A DNA stretch of 16,255 nucleotides from JAMXLO01 sp041487355 (GTDB taxonomy: Bacteria; Pseudomonadota; Alphaproteobacteria; Acetobacterales; Acetobacteraceae), in the NCBI GenBank assembly GCA_041487355.1, contig JBGPND010000109.1, forward strand, positions 1 to 16,255. The letters run 5' to 3'. The position numbers and the translations under genes were made by a program. The notes below the pieces were generated by a model. That model saw only the letters and a list, made by a program, of their open reading frames with translations, had not been told where the DNA came from and searched no databases. Position 1 is the first letter of the stretch, and each line of letters starts with the position of its first letter. Shown one piece after another: positions 5,981-12,976 of the stretch.

Positions 5981-7336
5981 TTATTGCAGCAGATTGCGCA
6001 TCGGGTAGGCATTGCGGTCGGCGTCGTCCAGCGACTCGAGCCCGAAACGCAGTTCAATCGTGCGCAGGATCGAGCCGAAATCATACGGCGTGTGATCGAT
6101 ATAGCCGCGCTTCACCATGGGACCGACCGCCACCAGCGGGACCCGCGTGCCAGGCCCCCATTTGTCGCGGCGTGGCGGCGGCACGTGGTCCCACGCGCCG
6201 CCATGCTCGTCGTACGTAATGATGATCAGCATGTCCTTGTAGGCAGGACTTTTCTGCAGCATCGGTATCAGCTCGGCCAGATGGTTGTCACCGTCGGTGA
6301 CGTTGGTGTAGCCGGGATGCTGGTTGAACTGGCCGATCGGCTTGTAGAACACGACTTGCGGCAGCGTGTTCTGCTGAATGTCGCGGACGAAGTCCGTATA
6401 GTCCTGCAGATGCGCCTTCTGCGCCGGGGTGCCCGGCGCCAGGTTCTGGAAATACGCCAGCGGCTGATGATGGAACTGAAAGCGCGGATCTGGATGCCCC
6501 GCCATCGCGTCGTCGTAGCCGCCGGAATACCACTTCCAGGAAATGTTCCTGGCATCCAGTCGGTCGCCGATATGCGGCAGCGTCTGCGGTGGGACCAGCT
6601 TCGACGAATCGGTGTCACTCAGCGCATGCAGATACACCGAGCGGCTGGTGTTGATCAGGTAGCCGTCGGGCGACACCGGCGCGTCCTTCATCACGCCGGT
6701 TGCGGGATCGACCTTGGCAACCAGCGCATCCGGCGCGTTCGGCCACCGCAGCGCGCAGGAGCAGACCATGAAGCTGTGGTTGAGGAACGAGCCGCCGAAC
6801 GCCGAGTGGAACATTGCGTCCCCCAGCGTGTACTGCTTAGCGAGCTTCCACAGATAAGTCCTGGAGATATCGAAATAGCCCATCACCAGGCCCTTGGCAT
6901 TCGACAGCTCCACATAACGGTTCATGGCACCGCCGTTGATCTGCCTCTGCTCGGTGTAGAAGGCGTGGATCAGGTCACCGGTGTCGTCATCGAGCGACAC
7001 ATAGCGGTTGATCTGGAACGGCCGGTTGGGCAGTTGCGCGGGGAAACGCTGGTCGACGGCCGGCGGCTTCAGGTTGGACTCGATCGGCGCGGGCAGGAGT
7101 TTGTAAGGCTTGCCGTCGGGGCCGATCTGGATCGCCTTGTCGCCGGCATTAGCGAGGCCGTTGGCGCCGGGGAACTTGCCGAAGAAATTGTCGAAGCTGC
7201 GGTTCTCCTCGAAGATCACCACGATATGGCCGATCTTCGCCAGCGGATCGGTGTCCGCCGGCTGCGCCGCCGACGGCGCTGTCCAGGCGAGCAGCCCGGC
7301 CAGGGCCGCCATGGTCAGCCAGGCGTTGGTCGCCAT
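5981..7336 (-). CDS. secreted phosphoesterase (AcpA acid phosphatase / phospholipase C type)
   Basis: A 451-aa exported enzyme of the phosphoesterase family that includes bacterial phospholipases C and AcpA-type acid phosphatases. The Sec signal peptide covers residues 1-24, with a likely cut after PSAA. Metal-binding motifs follow: IFEENRSFDNFFG (Glu43, Glu44, Asn45), a probable nucleophile in GGSFLNHSF (Ser183), GDNH at 349-352 and the C-terminal TYDEHGGAWDHVPPP (Asp376, Glu377). It likely acts in the periplasm or outside on phosphomonoesters or phospholipids. It lacks the C-terminal extra domains of the larger phospholipases C. The ATG at 7336 was chosen for the signal peptide and for GGAGGAG 8 nt upstream. 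It lies 116 nt downstream of the 194-aa exported-protein gene and could be read from the same operon or its own promoter. Confidence 0.92.
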   Translation of the reverse strand: MATNAWLTMAALAGLLAWTAPSAAQPADTDPLAKIGHIVVIFEENRSFDNFFGKFPGANGLANAGDKAIQIGPDGKPYKLLPAPIESNLKPPAVDQRFPAQLPNRPFQINRYVSLDDDTGDLIHAFYTEQRQINGGAMNRYVELSNAKGLVMGYFDISRTYLWKLAKQYTLGDAMFHSAFGGSFLNHSFMVCSCALRWPNAPDALVAKVDPATGVMKDAPVSPDGYLINTSRSVYLHALSDTDSSKLVPPQTLPHIGDRLDARNISWKWYSGGYDDAMAGHPDPRFQFHHQPLAYFQNLAPGTPAQKAHLQDYTDFVRDIQQNTLPQVVFYKPIGQFNQHPGYTNVTDGDNHLAELIPMLQKSPAYKDMLIIITYDEHGGAWDHVPPPRRDKWGPGTRVPLVAVGPMVKRGYIDHTPYDFGSILRTIELRFGLESLDDADRNAYPMRNLLQ

Positions 7337-7452
7337 CGATCGATCTCCTCCCCACTTGCCACGCGCCGCGGACGATATGGCGCGGCGCCGGGGCGTCAAT
7401 CATGGCGCCGGTGAAGAAACGATGACAGAGGCCAGACGGAGGCAACGGCGGC

Positions 7453-8037
7453 TCAGCGGGCCAGCTTCTCTATCGCGGCGAAGTCGATCGCGCCGATGAA
7501 GCCTTTCAGCGTGGGATCCGGCGTGTCCTTGCTGCCCTCCACCTTCACGATCACCTTGTCGGCGACCATCGTCATGTAGCTGTTGTCGTCAGCGGTGTAC
7601 GACATGCGCCGCCCGCCGACCACGACGGTCTTCATGCCGCCAGCCGCGGCGAACGGGCTGCCCAGAAGTGCGGCCATGCCTTGCAGCATCGGCGAGTCCG
7701 CCATGATCTGCACTTCCACGCGCTGGCTGCCGTTGTGGTAGGTGCGGCTCGCCGTGGTGCCGCCACCGAGCATCGCCGCGCCGACCGCGCTGGCTTCGGC
7801 TTCGTCCGCGGTCCAGCCGGACGGCGCGGCCGGCAGCAGTTTCTTCAGGCCTTCGGCACGCGACTGGCGCAGCAGGTTGGCGGCGGCATCCAGCGCGGCG
7901 ATCGCCGTCTGGGTATCGTGGCTCTGATAGGCTTTCAGCGCCTCATTGATCTGGTCAGTTACATCGTCCGCGTGCGCACCCGGCACGCAGGCGACAGTCA
8001 GCAGCAAGGCCGTAAACCCGTGGCGCAGTCGCATCAT
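7453..8037 (-). CDS. exported protein of unknown function, 194 aa
   Basis: A Sec signal peptide covers residues 1-23 (MMRLRHGFTALLLTVACVPG, cut after AHA). The mature part has a helical region of about 50 residues (VTDQINEALKAYQSHDTQTA) containing a repeat-like alanine-rich helix, then a glycine/alanine linker. A beta-rich C-terminal half (VEVQIMADSP, KTVVVGGRRMSYTADDNSYM, KVIVKVEG) follows. It is probably periplasmic. GGGGGAG is 11 nt from the first ATG (8037) and 8 nt from an in-frame GTG (8040), so the true start may be the GTG, adding one residue. It lies 23 nt after the nucleoside transporter gene on the same strand, most likely in the same transcript. I do not recognise a named family. 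Confidence 0.82.
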   Translation of the reverse strand: MMRLRHGFTALLLTVACVPGAHADDVTDQINEALKAYQSHDTQTAIAALDAAANLLRQSRAEGLKKLLPAAPSGWTADEAEASAVGAAMLGGGTTASRTYHNGSQRVEVQIMADSPMLQGMAALLGSPFAAAGGMKTVVVGGRRMSYTADDNSYMTMVADKVIVKVEGSKDTPDPTLKGFIGAIDFAAIEKLAR

Positions 8038-8060
8038 CACGTCCGTTTCTCCCCCACCTC

Positions 8061-9302
8061 TCAACCTGCCAGCATGCCGGCGACCGCACCACTCATGCAG
8101 GTGGCGAGCGTTCCGGACAGGATGGAGCGCAGGCCGAGCGCCACGACTTCGTGCCGTCGCTCGGGGACCATGGCGCCCAGCCCACCGATCATGATGCCCA
8201 GGCTGCCGAAATTCGCGAAGCCGCACAATGCATAGGTCACGATCAGGCGCGACCGCGGGGAAAAAGTTTCCGGCGGCAGGGCGGAGAGATTCAGATAGGC
8301 GACGAATTCGTTCAGCACAGTCTTGGTGCCCATCAGTGCGGCGGCAGCGCCCGCTTCGTCCCACGGCAGGCCGATCAGCCACATCACCGGCCGGAACGGC
8401 AGGGCGAAGATGCGTTGCAGCGTGATGGCGCCGTCGCCCCAATGCGGCAGTACGCCGAGGGCGGCGTTGGTCAGTGCAACCAGCGCCACCGCAACCAGCA
8501 ACGTCGCCACGATGCCGACCAGCACTGGAACCCCGTCGATGGTGCCTTTCACCAGCGCATCCACCGTGCTGACCGGCGGGTCCTGCACGACCAGCCGCTC
8601 CTCCGCCGCTTCCACCGGACCAAACGGCACCAGCAGCGCCGCCACGGCCAGTCCCGCCGGCGTGCTGATCACCGAGGCGATCAGGATGTTGCCGAGCGCG
8701 TTCGGGATCAGCGGCGCGAGGAATGACGCGTAGATCACCATCACCGTGCCGGCGACGCCCGCCATGCCGCAGGTCATCAGCGCGAACAGTTCTCCCCGTT
8801 GCATGCGCGCGAGATAGGGCCGCACCAGCAACGGTGCCTCGATCATGCCGACGAACACATGCACCGCCGCGCCCAGCGCGAGCGCGCCGCCGATCCCCAT
8901 CGCGCGACGCAGCAGCCAGGCGAAGGCGGCGGTGATCCGTTGCAGCGCGCCCCAGTAGAACAGCAACGAAGCCAGCGCGCTTATCGTCAGCACCAGCGGC
9001 AGGGCCTGGAAGGCGAGGATGAAGCTGGCGCCTGGATGCGTCTCGGCGAACGGCAGCGGCGGACCACCCAGATAGCCGAACACGAAACCGGTGCCGGTTT
9101 CGGTGGCCTTCTGCAGCGCGGTGGCGCCGTCGTTCAGCAGGAAGATCACGGCGTTCGCCGGCGGGAAGCCGAGCAGCAGCACAGCGAGCGCCACTTGCAG
9201 CAGCACGCCCGCAACGACCGCGCGCCACGGAATACGGCGCCGGTCCTCGCTCAACACCCAGGCGATGGCCAGCAACGCGGCCAGACCGAACAGGCCGCGC
9301 AT
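8061..9302 (-). CDS. concentrative nucleoside transporter (CNT/NupC family)
   Basis: A 413-aa inner-membrane protein, the usual CNT length, with many hydrophobic helices. It carries family motifs: VHVFVGMIEAPLLVRPYL (the G-x-x-E-x-P nucleoside-binding region), GTKTVLNEFVAYLNLS, and CGFANFGSLGIMIGGLG. The N-terminus RGLFGLAALLAIAWVLSEDRRRIPWR also matches the family pattern. Members take up nucleosides with Na+ or H+. The start at 9302 lies only 7 nt after the stop of the ThDP enzyme and has no clear ribosome binding site, so translational coupling is likely. The neighbour makes sense if the locus handles nucleoside- or base-derived compounds, but the specific substrate is not evident. Confidence 0.94.
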   Translation of the reverse strand: MRGLFGLAALLAIAWVLSEDRRRIPWRAVVAGVLLQVALAVLLLGFPPANAVIFLLNDGATALQKATETGTGFVFGYLGGPPLPFAETHPGASFILAFQALPLVLTISALASLLFYWGALQRITAAFAWLLRRAMGIGGALALGAAVHVFVGMIEAPLLVRPYLARMQRGELFALMTCGMAGVAGTVMVIYASFLAPLIPNALGNILIASVISTPAGLAVAALLVPFGPVEAAEERLVVQDPPVSTVDALVKGTIDGVPVLVGIVATLLVAVALVALTNAALGVLPHWGDGAITLQRIFALPFRPVMWLIGLPWDEAGAAAALMGTKTVLNEFVAYLNLSALPPETFSPRSRLIVTYALCGFANFGSLGIMIGGLGAMVPERRHEVVALGLRSILSGTLATCMSGAVAGMLAG

Positions 9303-9309
9303 GGCGGGA

Positions 9310-10968
9310 TCAGGCGGCGGGGCGCTGGTTGAACGGATAGTAGGCGGGGAATTCGCCCACCGCGTTCATGTCCACTTCCACCAGGCCCAGCCCCTTGTGT
9401 CCAATCGCCTTGCCGACGGTTTCGCCGAACGCATCGGCGCTCTGCACCTTCCAGAACGGAATGCCGGCAAGCGCCGCGAGCTGCCCGAGATCTGGCCCTT
9501 GCAGATCGGCGAAGAACCGGCGGCCCTGCTGCGTCGCGTCCTGAATGCGCTTGATCACGCCATAGCCGCGATCGTTCATCACGATCACGGTGATATCGAG
9601 CTTCTCCTGCACCGCGGTCCACAGCTCGCCGACATTGAGGAAGAAGCCGCCGTCGCCGGTCATCACCACGGTCTTGCGTCCGTTCGCCGCGGCGGCCGCG
9701 CCGATGCCCAACTGAAGCCCCTGGCCAATGCCGGCGCCGACCGGGAACACGCTCTGATGCGGGCTGTAGACTGGGAAGATGCGATTGCCCCAGGTGGTGT
9801 TGCTCTGCGTCACATCGCGCACCCAGATCGCATCCTTCGGCATGACAGGGCGCAACTGTTCCGGGAAGCTGCCATAGACACCGAGCGTGGCGAGGAATTC
9901 GGAGCGCGCGGTCTGCTTCAGCGCGGCGAATTCCTTCCGATAGGCGGGATCGACCTTCAGCCGTCCCTCGATGCGCGGCAGCAGCGCCTCGAGCGTCGCC
10001 CGCGCATCGCCGCAGACAAAGAACGTGTTGGCGTAGGTGCGGCCGTTGGCGAGCGGATCGGTGTCGATCTGGACCAGATTCCGCGGCAGCTTGACGACGA
10101 AATCACCGGTCTCCTGGCCGCGCAGCCGCGTGCCGACGGCGAGCATCAGATCCACGGTCTGGTAGAATTGCTGGATCTTCGGCATGCCGTTGCCATGCAG
10201 GCCGCCGAGGTTCATCGGATGCTCTTCCGAGACGGTGCCCTTGCCGTTGATGCTGTTGATCATGCTGAAGCCGAGATCGAGCAGCTTGTGCACGGCGGCA
10301 CCTGCCTTGCGCGCACCGGAACCCAGCCACAGCATCGGGCGTCGTGCCGCGACGATGCGCGCGGCCAACTCGTCCAGTTCGGCATCGGACGGCGTGCGCG
10401 GCGGCGGCAGTGGCAGGACGAAATTGTCGAAGATGGCCGGCCGCTCCACCGGCATGCGCTGGATGTCGATCGGCACCTCCACGCTGACCGGACCGGTCGG
10501 CGGCGTCAGCGCGTCCATTGCGGCGCGGGTCAGCACGCCGATCGCCTGCTGCGCGGAACGAATGCGATAGGCGCTCTTGGAGACCGCGCGCAGCATGCCG
10601 AGCTGATCGGGTGCGTCGTGCACGGTGCCCATCTCGCGATCGACGAACTTCGTCGCGGTCTGGCCGGTGATGTGCAGCACCGATGAGCCGGAGAAGCGCG
10701 CCTCGATCAGCCCGCCGACCGCATTCGCCGCACCCGGTCCGGTGGACGAGAAGATCACGCCGAGCCCGCCGGAGACGCGGGCATAGCCGTCCGCCATGTG
10801 CGCGCCGCCCAGTTCGCCGCGCGCCATGATGAAGCGGATGGCGTTGCGCCTGCCGATCGCATCCAGCATTGGGATGTTGTGCACCGAGGCGATGCCGAAC
10901 GCGGTCGTTACGCCGCATTGCGAAAGGAATTCGGCCACCAGATCGCCGACGGTGTAATCGCTCGCCAT
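9310..10968 (-). CDS. ThDP-dependent enzyme, acetolactate synthase large-subunit-like
   Basis: A 552-aa member of the thiamine-diphosphate (POX/acetolactate synthase) family with all three domains. The N-terminal pyrimidine-binding domain has catalytic Glu52 in ARGELGGAHMADGYAR and the STGPGAAN loop at 75-82. The middle domain covers about 190-340 (LWLGSGAR, INGKGTV). The C-terminal pyrophosphate-binding domain carries GDG at 438-440 and NDRGYG at 466-471, the Mg-ThDP motif. Relatives include acetolactate synthase, oxalyl-CoA decarboxylase and benzoylformate decarboxylase. No small regulatory subunit is nearby, so a catabolic decarboxylase or carboligase is more likely than branched-chain amino acid synthesis. 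AGGAG lies about 7 nt before the ATG at 10968. It is the first gene of a minus-strand operon with the CNT transporter and is divergent from the PEP mutase-like gene across 101 bp. Confidence 0.93.
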   Translation of the reverse strand: MASDYTVGDLVAEFLSQCGVTTAFGIASVHNIPMLDAIGRRNAIRFIMARGELGGAHMADGYARVSGGLGVIFSSTGPGAANAVGGLIEARFSGSSVLHITGQTATKFVDREMGTVHDAPDQLGMLRAVSKSAYRIRSAQQAIGVLTRAAMDALTPPTGPVSVEVPIDIQRMPVERPAIFDNFVLPLPPPRTPSDAELDELAARIVAARRPMLWLGSGARKAGAAVHKLLDLGFSMINSINGKGTVSEEHPMNLGGLHGNGMPKIQQFYQTVDLMLAVGTRLRGQETGDFVVKLPRNLVQIDTDPLANGRTYANTFFVCGDARATLEALLPRIEGRLKVDPAYRKEFAALKQTARSEFLATLGVYGSFPEQLRPVMPKDAIWVRDVTQSNTTWGNRIFPVYSPHQSVFPVGAGIGQGLQLGIGAAAAANGRKTVVMTGDGGFFLNVGELWTAVQEKLDITVIVMNDRGYGVIKRIQDATQQGRRFFADLQGPDLGQLAALAGIPFWKVQSADAFGETVGKAIGHKGLGLVEVDMNAVGEFPAYYPFNQRPAA

Positions 10969-11069
10969 CTTGGTCTCCTGTTTGTTGCGGGAAGGCTGGA
11001 GCAGGCCCCTTCGCCCGTCAACCGAGCGTCGTGCTATGCAGCGCTACCATCCGACGCAGGAGAGACGAC

Positions 11070-11894
11070 ATGACCGCGAGCCAGATCGACAAGGCCACAC
11101 GCTTCCGCGCATTGCACACGGCGCCAGGCACGTTCGTGATCGCCAACGCCTGGGATGCGGGATCCGCGCGCATCCTGGCCGGGCTCGGCTTTGTCGCGCT
11201 GGCCACATCGAGCGGTGCCGCCGCCGGCATGCTCGGCAGGCGCGACGGCATGATCACGCGTGACGAATCCCTGGCTCACGCACGCGCGGTGGTCGAGGCG
11301 ACGGATCTGCCGGTTTCCGCCGACCTGGAGAAGGGATTCGGCGATGCGCCGGAAGCCGCGGCGGAGACCATCCGTCTCGCCGGTGGCATTGGACTGGTCG
11401 GCGGCTCGATCGAGGACGCGACGGGCGATCCGCGGAAGCCGCTATTCGATGCGGGCCACGCGAGGGAGCGCATTGCCGCCGCGGTGGAGGCGGCCCGCAA
11501 GCTGCCAATTCCATTCACGCTGACGGCGCGGGCGGAGAACTTCATCCGCGGCAATCCTGATCTGGACGACACGATCAGGCGCCTGCAGGCGTTCGAGGCG
11601 GCGGGCGCCGACGTGCTGATGGCGCCCGGTCTGCCCGATCTCGCCGCGGTGCGCACGGTGTGTGCCGCGCTGTCGAAGCCGTTCAACTTCATGGCCGGCA
11701 TCAAGGGGAAGTCGTTCTCGGTGCCGGAACTTGCCGAGGCCGGCGTGAAGCGCATCAGCCTCGCCACGTCGCTGTATCGCGCCGCGATGACCGGCCTGCT
11801 GAACGCGGCGCGCGAGGTGAAGGAGAAGGGGACGCTGGGCTACATCGACACGACGGTGGCCACGCCGGAGCTGAATGGCTTCATGGCTGGCTGA
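11070..11894 (+). CDS. isocitrate lyase/PEP mutase superfamily enzyme
   Basis: A 274-aa TIM-barrel enzyme of the ICL/PEPM superfamily (2-methylisocitrate lyase, oxaloacetate decarboxylase, PEP mutase and carboxyPEP mutase relatives). Typical features are IANAWDAGSAR near residue 24, ATSSGAAAGMLGRRDG at 45-60, the Mg-binding ADLEKGFGD at 84-92, and GGSIEDATG at 111-119. The KKCGH-type catalytic cysteine motif of isocitrate/methylisocitrate lyases is absent at the place of EKGFGD, so this belongs to the broad oxaloacetate-decarboxylase/PEPM-like side and the reaction is unsettled. AGGAGA lies 6 nt before the ATG at 11070. It leads the plus-strand block and is divergent from the ThDP enzyme gene, so the two may share regulation. 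Confidence 0.92.
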   Translation: MTASQIDKATRFRALHTAPGTFVIANAWDAGSARILAGLGFVALATSSGAAAGMLGRRDGMITRDESLAHARAVVEATDLPVSADLEKGFGDAPEAAAETIRLAGGIGLVGGSIEDATGDPRKPLFDAGHARERIAAAVEAARKLPIPFTLTARAENFIRGNPDLDDTIRRLQAFEAAGADVLMAPGLPDLAAVRTVCAALSKPFNFMAGIKGKSFSVPELAEAGVKRISLATSLYRAAMTGLLNAAREVKEKGTLGYIDTTVATPELNGFMAG

Positions 11895-11906
11895 GCAATA
11901 CCAACC

Positions 11907-11994
11907 GTCCGTCTCGTCGATCCGCACATCGTTCCAGGTGACGCACCGGCCGCCCCTCTTCCAGGCGTTTGCCCAGCAGACGATGCAGGTTCAT
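11907..11994 (-). pseudogene. scar of a homoserine dehydrogenase-like/SAF oxidoreductase gene
   Basis: On the minus strand GGGAG (12002-12006) lies 7 nt before an ATG at 11994. The first 17 codons (11994-11944) read MNLHRLLGKRLEEGRPV, the typical opening of NAD(P)-dependent homoserine-dehydrogenase-like proteins that continue with RVGLIGAG. Here the Rossmann motif is missing. Instead, one nt later and in another frame, 11942-11907 reads VTWNDVRIDETD, which resembles the near-C-terminal end of the same family (TWxDVxxDETDPAVRFRREM). The roughly 400 residues between are gone. This looks like a single large deletion of a gene that once lay between the PEP mutase-like and creatininase genes, on the opposite strand. 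The family match is from memory of sequence patterns. Confidence 0.5.
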
Positions 11995-12061
11995 GCGCGA
12001 TCTCCCTTTTCTCGCCTGCGGTTTCGTGGCCCATTGCTACGCCAGGAGAGGGAGAATTGCG

Positions 12062-12862
12062 ATGGCGGGACCAGGCGAAGTGGAGTGGCGCAAGCTGCGC
12101 GCCGATCAGTTGCGCGAGAAGGCGCGGCATGACGCGATAGTGATCCTGCCGGTCGCCTCACTCGAACAGCACGGGCCGCATCTGCCGGTCGAAGTCGACA
12201 GCATGCTGAGCGAGACGGTCGCGGTCCGCGCCGCACGCAAGATCGCCGAACGAGGCCAGGACGCCGTGGTCCTGCCGGTGCTGTGGACCGGCCTCTCGGA
12301 GCATCACATGAGCTTCGGCGGCACGGTCACGCTGGACTTTCCCACGTTCTCGGCGGTGATCGAGGGGGTGTGCCGCTCTGTCCTGCGTCACGGCTTCAAG
12401 CGGATCGTGCTGCTGAACGCGCATGGCGGCAACGAGAACGCGCTGCGCACCATCACCGACGAACTGACGCCGAAGCTCGGTGTGCCCATCGTGCAGTTCA
12501 CCTATTGGTACGCCGCCGCGGTGGCCATTGCGGAGATCCTGGAGACGCAGACTGCGCTGCTGCATGCCTGCGAGGCGGAGACCTCGATGATGCTTGCCGT
12601 GCGGCCGGAGCTGGTGGCGATGGACCGTGCCGGCCTGGCGAAGGCGAACAGCACGCCGGACGTCGCCGATGTGGTCGGCGGCGGGGTGTATCGCTGGCGC
12701 ACGATCGGCGCGCGGTCTTCGTCCGGCGTGATCGGCAATCCGGAGGCTGCAACCGCGGAGAAGGGCGAACGGCTGTTCGAAGCGATCGCCGCGACGCTGG
12801 CGGAGAAACTGTGCAATGCCGAGTTGTGGCAACTGCCCTGGCAGTCGGAACGGGTGGAGTAG
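12062..12862 (+). CDS. creatininase family amidohydrolase
   Basis: A 266-aa protein of the creatininase/formamide hydrolase family (creatininase, MftE-like peptidase, and the FAPy deformylase ArfB are relatives). Metal-binding residues are visible: Glu35, His37 and His40 in LEQHGPHLP, Asp46 in VEVDS, His121 in NAHGGN, and Glu173 in HACEAETSMM. The family hydrolyses cyclic amides or related C-N bonds with two divalent metals. The protein is cytoplasmic. The ATG at 12062 is chosen for GGAGAGGGAG about 6 nt upstream; an in-frame upstream ATG adds 31 residues without family character. It follows the PEP mutase-like gene after 167 bp (holding the gene scar) and precedes the fused hydantoinase gene by 114 bp, so an amide/ureide-degrading role fits. 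Confidence 0.93.
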   Translation: MAGPGEVEWRKLRADQLREKARHDAIVILPVASLEQHGPHLPVEVDSMLSETVAVRAARKIAERGQDAVVLPVLWTGLSEHHMSFGGTVTLDFPTFSAVIEGVCRSVLRHGFKRIVLLNAHGGNENALRTITDELTPKLGVPIVQFTYWYAAAVAIAEILETQTALLHACEAETSMMLAVRPELVAMDRAGLAKANSTPDVADVVGGGVYRWRTIGARSSSGVIGNPEAATAEKGERLFEAIAATLAEKLCNAELWQLPWQSERVE

Positions 12863-12876
12863 GATTCGATCCCCAT

Positions 12877-12955
12877 TGTCATTGCGAGGAGCGAAGCGAC
12901 GTGGCAATCTCGTGGAGAACGCCCCCGAGATTGCTTCGCTCCGCTCGCAATGACA
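12877..12955. repeat. imperfect inverted repeat, intergenic hairpin
   Basis: Left arm 12877-12912 (TGTCATTGCGAGGAGCGAAG...CAATCTCG) pairs with right arm 12926-12955 (CGAGATTGCTTCGCTCCGCT...TGACA), with a bulge in the left arm. It fills the gap between the creatininase stop and the hydantoinase start and ends 12 nt before that gene's ribosome binding site. This core (TCATTGCGAG...GCAATCTCG) is a common dispersed palindrome in proteobacterial genomes. It could attenuate readthrough or stabilise the upstream mRNA. Confidence 0.85.
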
Positions 12956-12976
12956 GCGGAGAGCGAAGGAGCGTAG

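Noticed and set aside
5888..7414. Plus-strand open frame (508 codons) opposite the phosphoesterase
   Set aside because: It lies opposite a gene with an intact signal peptide and catalytic motifs. Its composition is shadow-like and it lacks a ribosome binding site.
7453..9228. A 591-codon minus frame joining the 194-aa protein to sequence under the CNT gene
   Set aside because: The upstream part is out of frame with the CNT gene, which has intact family motifs. The real protein starts near 8037 with a signal peptide and ribosome binding site.
9091..10686. Plus-strand open frame (531 codons) opposite the ThDP enzyme and CNT genes
   Set aside because: It runs antisense across two real genes and their junction, with His/Arg-rich composition and no recognisable domain.
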